A stretch of 11,034 nucleotides of DNA. Source: an uncultured Coriobacteriaceae bacterium. GTDB taxonomy: Bacteria; Actinomycetota; Coriobacteriia; Coriobacteriales; Eggerthellaceae. This document shows positions 1-6,848 of the stretch, in pieces; position 1 is the stretch's first letter; each line of letters starts with the position of its first letter. Location: NCBI GenBank assembly GCA_902767025.1, contig CACXFZ010000117.1:1-11034 (forward strand), given 5' to 3'. The position numbers and the translations under genes are program-made. The notes beneath the pieces are model-generated. The model was not told where the DNA came from and searched no databases. It saw nothing but the letters and a program-made list of their open reading frames with translations.

Positions 1-1
1 C

Positions 2-277
2 GGCATTGCGCGCACGTTGGACAGCGGCGCGGCAATATGGGCAAGCTCGCGCGACACCGGCAACCCCTGGTTGGGAACCGACGGCACGCGTCGGCAGTTT
101 CAATTCCCCTGCGGGCATTTCGCCTGCATCTGGAAGCACGAAGACGGGCTGTTCTACCTGAAGGATTCGGAAGGTCCCGCCCATGTGTGCAACAACGTCC
201 CGTACACAGCCGAGCAGATGAAGGACTGGCTGGCGGGAACGTTCGAAAACCGCTACCTCATCCGCGCGTGCGACTAG
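2..277 (+). CDS. C-terminal part of an unidentified protein, possibly C39-like cysteine peptidase fold
   Basis: An open frame enters from the left edge and ends at TAG 275-277, so only the last 91 residues are visible and the true start lies outside the window. The visible part has a Gly-His-Phe stretch followed by Ala-Cys-Ile-Trp, then a strand-like segment (LFYLKDSEG), and a tail (YTAEQMKDWLAG) that looks like a helix. In C39-like papain-fold peptidases the catalytic His sits in a similar GHF context, followed by a strand carrying Asp, and then a segment resembling the YT.EQ...W stretch. The resemblance is suggestive but short, and the nucleophile Cys would lie upstream of the window. It could equally be an unrelated secreted or cytoplasmic protein. 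The downstream nuclease-fold gene starts 22 bases after the stop on the same strand, so they may be cotranscribed. That the frame is coding is fairly certain; the function is not. Confidence 0.6.
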   Translation, partial: GIARTLDSGAAIWASSRDTGNPWLGTDGTRRQFQFPCGHFACIWKHEDGLFYLKDSEGPAHVCNNVPYTAEQMKDWLAGTFENRYLIRACD

Positions 278-299
278 CAGGCAGAAAGGAAGGAGTTTC

Positions 300-1403
300 A
301 TGCCCCAAGCCTTGAAACGTGCGTTGCAGGCGTGCGGCATCGTCCTGGGGCTTCTTGTTGCCGTCGTCGCCGGCTACGCGATCTACCTGCAAACCACCTA
401 CTACCGCATCCCCGACGCCATCGCCGTCGACGTCGAGCGCAACCCGGAGGGTGCGATCCAGGCAGGGCATGAATACCGGGCCGTCACCTTCAACATAGGC
501 TTCGGTGCCTACACGCCCGACTACACCTTCTTCATGGACCAGGGCGTGATGAAGGACGGCACCGCGACCAAGGGCGAGCGCTCCCTGGCGGTGAGCAAGG
601 ATGTCGCCCAGGCCAACACGCAGGGCGCGGTGCGCACGCTCGTGGAGCTGCAGCCCGACTTCGTGCTGATGCAGGAAGTGGACACCGATTCCACGCGCAG
701 CTACCAGATCGACCAGAAGGCCGCGGCCGAATCCGCGTTCCCGCAGCTGGGCAGCGCGTTCGCCAGCAACTTCCACACGGGATACCTGGCCTACCCCATC
801 ACCGAGCCGCACGGGTTCGTGAACTCGGGCCTGCTCATGCTGGGCGCCGCGCACGTCGATTCGGCAGAACGCCGCAGCTACCCGGTGGACGATTCGTTCC
901 CGACGAAGTTCTTCGACCTGGACCGGTGCTTTTTGGTCGAGCGCCTGCCGGTGAGCAACGGCAAGCAGCTGGTGATGATCAACAGCCACATGTCGGCCTT
1001 CGACGAAGGCGGCGTGTACCGCGAAAAGCAGATGAAGCTGCTGGAAAGCGTGCTGGCCGAAGAACTGGCTGCGGGCAACTACGTCATCGCCGGCGGCGAC
1101 TGGAACCACGCGCTGTGCAATAGCCAGGAGCTCTACGAGTGCGACCAGAAAGTGCCCGTGTGGGTGGCGCTGCTCGACGAGTCGAGCCTGCCTGCGGGCA
1201 TGACGGTCGTGCAAGCCGACAACCTCGCAGACGTGCCCACCTGCCGCGGCAGCGACATCCCCTACGAGAAGGGGCGCAGCTACGTGGTCACCGTCGACGG
1301 GTTCTTCGTCTCCGACAACATCGAGGCCCAGTCGACCAACATCGACGCCGACTTCGAGTTCACCGACCACAACCCGGTGCTGCTCACGTTCAAGCTGAAG
1401 TAG
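300..1403 (+). CDS. Membrane-anchored endonuclease/exonuclease/phosphatase (EEP) family protein
   Basis: The 367-residue product has one N-terminal hydrophobic helix (about residues 11-30, after a short basic start), then a DNase I-like fold. The EEP landmarks are in order: Asn in TFNIGFG (65), metal-binding Glu in MQEVD (126), catalytic His in INSHMSAF (230), GGDWNH (265-270), VDGFF with Asp 333, and the terminal TDHNPV with Asp 356-His 357. All active-site residues expected of a metal-dependent phosphodiesterase are present. The family covers nucleases, sphingomyelinases and inositol-phosphate phosphatases, so the substrate cannot be read from the sequence. The single helix predicts an enzyme tethered on the outer face of the membrane. 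The ATG at 300 follows AAAGGAAGGAG (285-295) at close spacing. It converges with the ABC permease gene, 51 bases away. Confidence 0.9.
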   Translation: MPQALKRALQACGIVLGLLVAVVAGYAIYLQTTYYRIPDAIAVDVERNPEGAIQAGHEYRAVTFNIGFGAYTPDYTFFMDQGVMKDGTATKGERSLAVSKDVAQANTQGAVRTLVELQPDFVLMQEVDTDSTRSYQIDQKAAAESAFPQLGSAFASNFHTGYLAYPITEPHGFVNSGLLMLGAAHVDSAERRSYPVDDSFPTKFFDLDRCFLVERLPVSNGKQLVMINSHMSAFDEGGVYREKQMKLLESVLAEELAAGNYVIAGGDWNHALCNSQELYECDQKVPVWVALLDESSLPAGMTVVQADNLADVPTCRGSDIPYEKGRSYVVTVDGFFVSDNIEAQSTNIDADFEFTDHNPVLLTFKLK

Positions 1404-1451
1404 GACACGGTTCGACGGCGCCTGTGCAAGGTAGCCGCCTCCCCGCCGCCT

Positions 1452-1461
1452 GCGCTAGCGC
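1452..1461. repeat. 10-bp perfect palindrome over the permease stop codon
   Basis: GCGCTAGCGC is a perfect palindrome whose centre is the TAG stop of the leftward permease gene. It sits at the end of the 51-base gap between two convergent genes. The gap is GC-rich and has no T-run on either strand, so I do not call an intrinsic terminator. A role in blocking convergent readthrough is only possible. Confidence 0.3.
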
Positions 1462-2381
1462 CAGGTGGTGAAACGGCGCTGGATCCACGAGGTGACAGCG
1501 CTCAGGACCGTGACCACGATGCCGCATACGATGATGCCGGCGATGACGGCAGCGTAGTTGGCGTAGATGTTCGAGTTGGTGATGTAGAAGCCGATGCCCG
1601 CCGTGGCGCCGATCATCTCGGCGAAGGTGAGCATCAGAAACGCGGTGGTCAGCGACACCCGCAGGCTCTGCAGCACGCCGGGCATCACATACGGCAGGAT
1701 GATGCGCCTGATCATCGTGGTGGAGCGCACGCCCAGCGCCCGCGCGTTGTCGAGCAGGCCTTGGTCGATCGACGACGCCCGCAGCACCATCGCCAGGAAC
1801 TGCGGCCAGAACACGCCCAGGACGATGATCACGGCCGATGCCGAACGGAATGTGGGCAGCAGCACCACCAGGTACGGCGCGAACACCGTGGGCGGGATGG
1901 GCGCCAGCACGTTCGCGATCGGGTAGAACATCGCACGCAGGCGCGGAACCCATCCGCAGATCACGCCCAGGACCACCCCCAGCACCATGCCGATCGAATA
2001 GCCGACAACGAGCAGCGACGTGGACGACACCACGTTGCGCCAGAGCGTCGGGTAGCTGGTGCGGAAGATGTCGAACACCTCTTCGGGCGTGGGCACCAGC
2101 ACGTTGGGCGTGATGGCGAACTTGGTCGATGCGAGCTCCCATACAAGGAAAAGCACCCACACGAGCACGATGATGTCGCTGGGGCCCGTCGAGCGCTTCT
2201 TTTCGCGGGCGTTTCGGAAGAAGAACAGCAGGTAGATGCCCTCGATCACCGCCAGCGCCACAAGCAGCGGGAAGTACGTTACCGTGATCGCCTTGTGGTT
2301 GGGCATGCAGGAGATGACGGCCACCAGCGCGGCCAGCAGCACGTGCGCGGCGACGAATTGCCTGTTCGCAATTGCCTTCAT
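1455..2381 (-). CDS. ABC transporter permease, SsuC/TauC-like, with two extra N-terminal helices
   Basis: This 308-residue inner-membrane permease is the channel of the import system encoded with the two upstream genes. The core matches the binding-protein-dependent transport permease family. The cytoplasmic EAA loop, which contacts the ATPase, reads DNARALGVRSTTMIRRIILP (residues 211-230), followed by PGVLQSLR. Hydrophobic segments lie near 9-26, 34-55, 70-86, 121-143, 160-176, 182-200, 247-263 and 277-298. SsuC-type permeases are usually about 250-280 residues with six helices, so the first two segments look like an N-terminal addition. I place the start at ATG 2381 because GGGAGG lies about 4 bases upstream; the open frame extends further but would overlap the ATPase gene. 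The ATPase stop is 7 bases upstream, so the two genes are almost certainly cotranslated. The solute class (sulfonate, taurine, nitrate or thiamine precursor) is undetermined. Confidence 0.92.
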   Translation of the reverse strand: MKAIANRQFVAAHVLLAALVAVISCMPNHKAITVTYFPLLVALAVIEGIYLLFFFRNAREKKRSTGPSDIIVLVWVLFLVWELASTKFAITPNVLVPTPEEVFDIFRTSYPTLWRNVVSSTSLLVVGYSIGMVLGVVLGVICGWVPRLRAMFYPIANVLAPIPPTVFAPYLVVLLPTFRSASAVIIVLGVFWPQFLAMVLRASSIDQGLLDNARALGVRSTTMIRRIILPYVMPGVLQSLRVSLTTAFLMLTFAEMIGATAGIGFYITNSNIYANYAAVIAGIIVCGIVVTVLSAVTSWIQRRFTTWR

Positions 2382-2388
2382 GGCCTCC

Positions 2389-3225
2389 CTACCCTGCAAT
2401 CTCGTCGATATCGCGCTCGTCGGCGTTGGGGTCGCGGTAGAACAGGTCCGTGAGCTCGCGGGCAAGCGCGCTTGCCACCGCATCGCGCTCCAGCGCCTCG
2501 ACCGTGCGCGGGCGCGGCAGGTCCACCGCCACGTCGGCGACGATGGAACCCTTGCTCAGGTACACGATGCGGTCGGCCAGCAGCAGGGCCTCGGGGATGT
2601 CATGGGTGACGAACACGACGGTCTTGCGGTCGCACCCGGTACTCCACAGCTCTTCGACGAGCCCCTGGAGCGCCCGGCGCGTCTTCACGTCGAGCGCCCC
2701 GAAGGGCTCGTCGAAGATGAGGATCTGGGTGTCCATCGCCAGTGCGCGGGCAATGGCCACGCGCTGCTGCATGCCGCCCGAAAGCTGGTAGGGGTACTTG
2801 TCGGCCGCATCGAGCATCTTCACGCGCTGCAGGTAGTCCCGCGCGATGCGCGCGCGGTCTTCCCTGCCCAGAGCGCGGCCCAGCACCTTGCTGGCCTGCT
2901 CGATGCCGAACTCGACGTTTTCCTGCACCTTCATCCACGGAAACAGCGAGTAGTCCTGGAACACGAACGAGCGGTCGAGCCCGGGCCCGTCGATCGCCTT
3001 GCCGTCGATGGACAGCTGGCCGGAAGTCGGCTCGCTCAGGCCCAGCAGCAGGCGCAGCAGCGTGGTCTTGCCCGAGCCGGACGGGCCGATGATGCACAGG
3101 AACTGACCGTCGGGAATGTGCAGGCTGACGCCGTCGAGCACCAACGAACCGGCACTCGGCGATGCCGCACCGCCAGCTTCGTCGCCGTATGCGAACGTCA
3201 CGTTGTCGACGATGATGCTTCCCAT
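2389..3225 (-). CDS. ABC transporter ATP-binding protein, SsuB/TauB-like
   Basis: This 278-residue cytoplasmic ATPase has all the motifs of an active nucleotide-binding domain. They are Walker A GPSGSGKT (47-54), the Q-loop in VFQDYSLFPW (Gln 90), signature LSGGMQQR (148-155), Walker B ILIFDEP with catalytic Glu 173, D-loop GALD (176-179), and the switch His in FVTHD (208). Length and motif wording match the nitrate/sulfonate/taurine import subfamily, in which two ATPases drive one permease pair. It has a Gly/Ala-rich insertion near residues 18-27, between the first two strands. The start at ATG 3225 gives the family's usual N-terminus (SIIVDNVTFAYG). The nearest strong ribosome site, GGGAAGGG at 3241-3248, is 15 bases away, longer than usual, so translation may depend partly on coupling to the upstream gene, whose stop is 38 bases away. 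Confidence 0.95.
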   Translation of the reverse strand: MGSIIVDNVTFAYGDEAGGAASPSAGSLVLDGVSLHIPDGQFLCIIGPSGSGKTTLLRLLLGLSEPTSGQLSIDGKAIDGPGLDRSFVFQDYSLFPWMKVQENVEFGIEQASKVLGRALGREDRARIARDYLQRVKMLDAADKYPYQLSGGMQQRVAIARALAMDTQILIFDEPFGALDVKTRRALQGLVEELWSTGCDRKTVVFVTHDIPEALLLADRIVYLSKGSIVADVAVDLPRPRTVEALERDAVASALARELTDLFYRDPNADERDIDEIAG

Positions 3226-3263
3226 GGCCTGTTGGCACAACCCTTCCCGCAGCCGACGGCGGC

Positions 3264-4454
3264 TTAGCCGTTGTTGGCCTTGAACTGCTTGTCCATATCC
3301 TTCCAGAACTGCTCGTTGGGCTCGCGTTCCATCAGCGTGTCCAGAGCGGTGCGGTAGATGTCGGAGACGACGTTGTCGTCCGCCGAACGCGCCGCCGAAT
3401 CGATGGCACCCACGGTCTTCATCGCGTCGTAGAAGTCGAGCACGGCGTTGCGGCACGGGTCGGGCAGCAGCTTCATCTGCGGCTCGTAGCCGTCGGTGCC
3501 GTACAGGCCGGCGCGCACGACGTCTTCCTTCTGCTCGGAGTAGGCCACCATGATTTCAACGGTCTTGTCGGGGTCTTCCACGAACACCTTGTAGCCGCGC
3601 AGGATGGCGATCTCGAAATCGACCAGCGACAGGTACTTGTCATGGTAGGCCGCCTCGGAAGCATTCTGGCGGCAGCAGGGGTAGTCGCCCGCAAGCGAGG
3701 GCACGTTGCCCGCCACCCTGATGCCGGCGTCCTTGCTGATGTAGCCGAACGCGTTGTTCACCAGGCAGATGTCCACTTCGCCCTTCACCGTTGCCTCGAC
3801 CAGCGCCTGCTCGTTGTCAAGCGGCGTGAAGGTCACGTCGGCGTCAGCCGGCCCCTCGCCTGCCACGTTGAGCGTCAGGCCGTTGTCCATCAGCCATGCG
3901 CGGAAGCGGATCTGGCCGGTTTCGGGACGCTGGAAGCCGATGTTGAGGCCCTTGAAGTCGCTGGCAGACGCGAATTCATAGGTGGAATCGGCCGGAGCCA
4001 GGATTTCGGTGCCGTTCAGGACCGTGCCGCCGAAGATGTACAGGTCGGTGCCCTTGGAGATGTACTCGCACGTCTGCACCACGCCCATGAGCATGACGTC
4101 GAGGTTGTTCGACGCCAGCGAGGCGAAGGCTTCGGCAAGCTCCACCATCTGGAACTCGACGTTGCAGCCCTCTTCTTCGTAGTAGCCCATCTGCTCGGCG
4201 ATGACGGACGGGGCGATCTTGAACAGCTTGCCCCTGCGTCCAACCACCAGCTTTTCGCCCTTGCCGGCCTGCTTGAAGGCCTCGGAGGCCGACGAAGACG
4301 CCACCGCAGACGAGGCCGCAGCGGACGATGCCGACGCCGCCGACGACGTCGCAGATGGGGCGGAACCGCTGCAGCCGGCCAGAACCGGCACGGCAGCCCC
4401 CAATGCCGCGACTCCCGATGCCTTCAGAAACGATCGCCTAGTCAAGTAACGCAT
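3264..4454 (-). CDS. ABC transporter substrate-binding lipoprotein, NMT1/SsuA/TauA-like
   Basis: The 396-residue product captures the solute outside the cell and delivers it to the permease encoded downstream. The N-terminus carries a twin-arginine signal (TRRSFLK, residues 5-11), a hydrophobic stretch and a lipobox LAGC with the lipidated Cys at 28. It should therefore be exported, probably by the Tat route, and anchored to the membrane. Residues 31-58 are a low-complexity Ser/Ala linker. The mature domain follows the two-lobe pattern of this family: a first strand (KLVVGRRG), a segment with LGYYE-like wording (MGYYEEEGC), LDVMLMG, and GEVDICLVNNAFG for the second lobe. ATG 4454 is preceded by GGAAAGGA at about 8 bases and by AGGAG almost touching the start. 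I see no convincing promoter of its own, so it is probably transcribed from the radical SAM promoter. Confidence 0.93.
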   Translation of the reverse strand: MRYLTRRSFLKASGVAALGAAVPVLAGCSGSAPSATSSAASASSAAASSAVASSSASEAFKQAGKGEKLVVGRRGKLFKIAPSVIAEQMGYYEEEGCNVEFQMVELAEAFASLASNNLDVMLMGVVQTCEYISKGTDLYIFGGTVLNGTEILAPADSTYEFASASDFKGLNIGFQRPETGQIRFRAWLMDNGLTLNVAGEGPADADVTFTPLDNEQALVEATVKGEVDICLVNNAFGYISKDAGIRVAGNVPSLAGDYPCCRQNASEAAYHDKYLSLVDFEIAILRGYKVFVEDPDKTVEIMVAYSEQKEDVVRAGLYGTDGYEPQMKLLPDPCRNAVLDFYDAMKTVGAIDSAARSADDNVVSDIYRTALDTLMEREPNEQFWKDMDKQFKANNG

Positions 4455-4487
4455 GCTCCTTTTCCTTTCCGTAGCTTTGCATATCAA

Positions 4488-4523
4488 CCAGCTGATGGCG
4501 AATCAGCAGGAAGCACAACCTGC
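4488..4523 (-). promoter_or_regulatory. Two overlapping, mutually exclusive hairpins between radical SAM and lipoprotein genes
   Basis: In the 108-base gap, GCTGAT (4491-4496) pairs with ATCAGC (4502-4507) around a 5-base loop, and outer CC/GG pairs flank one A-A mismatch. A second inverted repeat, GCAGG (4506-4510) with CCTGC (4519-4523), reuses bases of the first, so only one stem can form at a time. On the leftward transcript the second hairpin is made first and would block the first. No U-run follows, so this is not a standard terminator. It may act as an attenuator, a processing site or a stem protecting the 3' part of the operon. Confidence 0.35.
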
Positions 4524-4562
4524 AAGGAAGAATCCCCGTTCGACAGCGAACAAGCGCGGTGC

Positions 4563-5555
4563 TTACGAGAAGTAGCGCGACCCGCTTTCGCGGACCTTCC
4601 ATTCCGTATCGCGGTAGATGGCGCGGCAGTCTTCGACGCTCAAGCCCCGCGTGGTTTCCGCGGTCACGTCGCGCGGCGACGAACCCCGCTCCGCCCAGAT
4701 GATGTTCGCGCCCGCCTGGACGCACAGCTGGCTGGGCTCGTGCGTGCAGTTGCCGGGGATGGCGGTGCCCGTGGACAGGGCGCATGCGGCCACGTAGCCG
4801 GCAAGGCGGCCGTAGCTTATGTTGCCGTACTTCGCAAACATCGTGTTGGGGATGGTGTTGCGCCGCATGGCGCCCGAAAAGCCCACTTCCCACTCGCGCG
4901 CAAGCATGATCAAATCGGCAATCTCCTCGGGCGTGTGCTCGGGGCCGATCGGGTCGATGCAGTTGCCCAGCACCAGGCCTGCGTCCTTGGCCGCCTGCAA
5001 CGTCTTCAGGCGCCGCTCGACGGGGATGCGGGTGACCACGCCCTCACCGAAGCGCACGACATGGTAGACGCCCTTGATGCCGATGTCCTTCATTTCCTTG
5101 GCGAAGTCGTAGTCGAAGTCGGGCACGTTGGCGATCAGCGGGATGGCGCCGTCGAGCTCGTCGAACACCAGGCGCGCCATGTGCAGGAACTTCTCCTGGT
5201 CGTAGGTTTCGGTGGTCACCAGGTAGATGGCGTTGACGCCCTCGTTCTTGAAGTCGCGCGCGTTGGCGAGCACCTGCTCTTCGCTGAACTCGTTGCGCCC
5301 GTGGAAGATCTTCGCCGACGCTGCGAAGCTGCAGAACTTGCAGTCGTTGGGACACGGCGTGGCATCCAGGCCGATGTGCGCATGGATTTCCGCCTCGCCG
5401 TCGCAAAGCTGCGCCGTGAACTGCCGACCGGCGCGCAGGATTGCAAAGTACTCTTCCGAAAGGTAATCGACGCTGAAGAGCTTGATCACCTCTTCCCGCG
5501 TGATGGTTGTACCGTCAAGCGCTTTGTTGACGATACGCACTATTTCGTTGTACAT
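4563..5555 (-). CDS. Radical SAM protein of the BioB/HydE/PylB-like group, substrate unknown
   Basis: The 330-residue enzyme has the [4Fe-4S]/SAM motif CPNDCKFC (Cys 68, 72, 75) in the CxxxCxxC spacing of radical SAM proteins, followed by strands and helices of a full TIM barrel. The whole-length pattern resembles biotin synthase, including GNCIDPIGPEHTPEE near 197-211, where BioB has its CSGGIVGLGE stretch, and CVQAGANIIW near 278-287, like BioB's CFMAGANSI. Of the three cysteines that hold the sulfur-donating [2Fe-2S] cluster in BioB, only Cys 199 has a counterpart. The regions matching the other two (near 108-115 and 139-147) have none. A sulfur-insertion role is therefore unlikely, and a rearrangase or other carbon-radical reaction is more plausible. 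ATG 5555 follows GAAAGG at 6-7 bases. It is the first gene of the transporter operon, which suggests its substrate or product is the transported compound. Confidence 0.88.
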   Translation of the reverse strand: MYNEIVRIVNKALDGTTITREEVIKLFSVDYLSEEYFAILRAGRQFTAQLCDGEAEIHAHIGLDATPCPNDCKFCSFAASAKIFHGRNEFSEEQVLANARDFKNEGVNAIYLVTTETYDQEKFLHMARLVFDELDGAIPLIANVPDFDYDFAKEMKDIGIKGVYHVVRFGEGVVTRIPVERRLKTLQAAKDAGLVLGNCIDPIGPEHTPEEIADLIMLAREWEVGFSGAMRRNTIPNTMFAKYGNISYGRLAGYVAACALSTGTAIPGNCTHEPSQLCVQAGANIIWAERGSSPRDVTAETTRGLSVEDCRAIYRDTEWKVRESGSRYFS

Positions 5556-5586
5556 GAAAACCTTTCAGATAGCTTTACAAGCACGT

Positions 5587-5615
5587 ACCTTAACGCATTG
5601 TCGGCGGCGCGTCAA
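5587..5615 (-). promoter_or_regulatory. Promoter of the radical SAM/ABC transporter operon
   Basis: On the minus strand, TTGACG (complement of 5610-5615) is a five-of-six match to the -35 consensus. Exactly 17 bases later comes TAAGGT (complement of 5587-5592), which fits the TAnnnT form common in high-GC Gram-positives. Transcription would start near 5580, giving a leader of about 25 bases with the ribosome site of the radical SAM gene. No riboswitch would fit in that leader. Confidence 0.6.
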
Positions 5616-5645
5616 AAGGGTTGCGGGATGCGCGCGAGTCCGGCA

Positions 5646-5684
5646 GGCGGCCCCAGGCACAACCCGTCGCGCAGCGCGGCCGCC
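5646..5684 (-). terminator. Possible GC-rich stem after the 340-residue protein gene
   Basis: GGCGGCC (5646-5652) and GGCCGCC (5678-5684) form a 7-bp inverted repeat directly after the stop codon at 5685, with a 25-base interior. There is no U-run, so it is at best a weak or factor-assisted terminator separating this gene from the next promoter. Confidence 0.25.
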
Positions 5685-6707
5685 CTACAGCAGGCCCGCG
5701 GAGGCATAGTGGTAGAGCTTGCCCGGCTGCAGGACGCCGGCGGTCCAGCGCGCCTTCGCCCACTGGGGCATCAACGTGAACCCGAAGCGGCCCACTCCCC
5801 CGTCTTCGAGCGCTACGTCCACCGAACGGGCGAACGCGGCATCGCCGCCAAGCTTCCAGCGATCATCGGCCGCTTCCCAGCCCTCCAGCATCCCCAGCAC
5901 GCGGGCGGCGGGCCCGTCCGCAAACGATGCGCGCACGGCCTCGGGCTGCTCGATGCCGAATTCGACGTCGATGGCGAACGTGTCGCCCAAGTGCCCGTCG
6001 TCGTAGACGTCGAACTGGAAATCGACCGTCGTCGGAGCGGCGGCCATCAGCGCGCCTATCCGCGCGACCATCGTATCGTCGTAGGCTTCGAACCCGACCT
6101 GCTCGAACACGCCGGCTATGCGCTGCGGGTCCTTGGCGCATGCCTCCACTTCGTCGCCGCCGATGTAGCCGCACACGCGCAGGGGCGATTCGGGCCTCCC
6201 CCGGAACAGGCCGAAGAACGACAGGGGCCAGTCTTCGGGCATGCGCTTCGCCAGGTCCAGGTACAGCCTGGCGCGGTCCGCCTCGCCGATCGACGTGCAG
6301 AACGGCTCGACCAGCTCCTGGTGGACCCGGGGCTGGAAATGCACGGCCGCGCGTGGCATGCCCTCATCCTTCACGTCGACCTCGAAGCCGCAGCACACGT
6401 TCTCGATCCCCTCGCATGCATCCGCGAACCAGTCGAGCATGCCCTGCGCGCCGTCGGCGGCCTCGGATTCGACGCGCGTGCCCGGCTCCAGCACGCTGTA
6501 GAGCGTCGTGACGTCCATGAACGGGTCGCCCACAAGCGGGAACTCCAGGTAGACGCTGGGAAACTTCGGGCCCACGATGAACGGGCGCGCCTGCTTGCGC
6601 GCACGCTCCAGGCAGGGGCCGAACAGCACGTCCGCCCGTCCTTTGTCGCCCGCCTGCAGGCAGAGTGTTTCGAACGCATCCGCAAATGACGGGGTTGGTA
6701 TCATCAT
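5685..6707 (-). CDS. Protein of unknown function, 340 residues
   Basis: I do not recognise this protein with confidence. It has no signal peptide and no membrane helix, so it is probably cytoplasmic. It is acidic and rich in short strand-like segments alternating with helices: SVYLEFPL (51-58), CGFEVDV (106-112), LRVCGYIGG (176-184), VDFQFDVYDDG (228-238), FAIDVEFG (244-251) and RFGFTLMPQW (307-316), ending in GKLYHYAS. Regularly spaced antiparallel strands with helices between them recall the ABBA prenyltransferase barrel, including LynF/PatF-type peptide prenyltransferases, but this is pattern resemblance only. It has several Cys residues (17, 32, 98, 105, 106, 137, 179, 190), with no metal-site spacing I can name. 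ATG 6707 follows AGAGG at 5 bases; a second ATG comes directly after. It is transcribed alone, divergent from the tRNA-editing gene. Codon use matches its neighbours. Confidence 0.8.
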   Translation of the reverse strand: MMIPTPSFADAFETLCLQAGDKGRADVLFGPCLERARKQARPFIVGPKFPSVYLEFPLVGDPFMDVTTLYSVLEPGTRVESEAADGAQGMLDWFADACEGIENVCCGFEVDVKDEGMPRAAVHFQPRVHQELVEPFCTSIGEADRARLYLDLAKRMPEDWPLSFFGLFRGRPESPLRVCGYIGGDEVEACAKDPQRIAGVFEQVGFEAYDDTMVARIGALMAAAPTTVDFQFDVYDDGHLGDTFAIDVEFGIEQPEAVRASFADGPAARVLGMLEGWEAADDRWKLGGDAAFARSVDVALEDGGVGRFGFTLMPQWAKARWTAGVLQPGKLYHYASAGLL

Positions 6708-6745
6708 GCAGACCTCTATCCTTCGCCGTGGGGTTGTCCTGCCTT

Positions 6746-6751
6746 CTTATA
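6746..6751 (-). promoter_or_regulatory. Possible -10 box for the 340-residue protein gene
   Basis: TATAAG on the minus strand matches five of six -10 positions and lies about 40 bases before the start codon. No good -35 box is found at 16-18 bases, so this is tentative. Confidence 0.3.
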
Positions 6752-6809
6752 CGCGCAGAAACGCAAGGCATCCTGGTTTGAACCATTATCGCCTTGCAGG
6801 CGCCTTTGC

Positions 6810-6815
6810 TACAAT
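6810..6815 (+). promoter_or_regulatory. Likely -10 box for the tRNA-editing protein gene
   Basis: TACAAT matches five of six -10 positions and lies 33 bases before the ATG, giving a leader of roughly 27 bases. The sequence 17-18 bases upstream (TTATCG, 6786-6791) is a poor -35 match. Confidence 0.4.
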
Positions 6816-6848
6816 GCCCCGAAACCACCTTTTCCCAAGGAGCCGGAC

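Noticed and set aside
258..1370. Minus-strand open frame of about 370 codons opposite the EEP gene
   Set aside because: The sense strand has a complete EEP active site and a good ribosome site; the antisense translation has no recognisable feature.
1404..1454. Bidirectional intrinsic terminator between convergent genes
   Set aside because: The gap is GC-rich but has no stem followed by a T-run on either strand.
4563..5555. Biotin synthase (bioB)
   Set aside because: The radical SAM motif and overall layout fit, but cysteines matching two of BioB's three [2Fe-2S] ligands are absent, and no other biotin gene is nearby.
3642..6689. Plus-strand open frame of about 1015 codons across three minus-strand genes
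   Set aside because: It is antisense to the lipoprotein, radical SAM and 340-residue protein genes and to the promoter between them. Its translation is His/Arg/Ala-rich with no domain, as expected from GC-rich codon shadowing.
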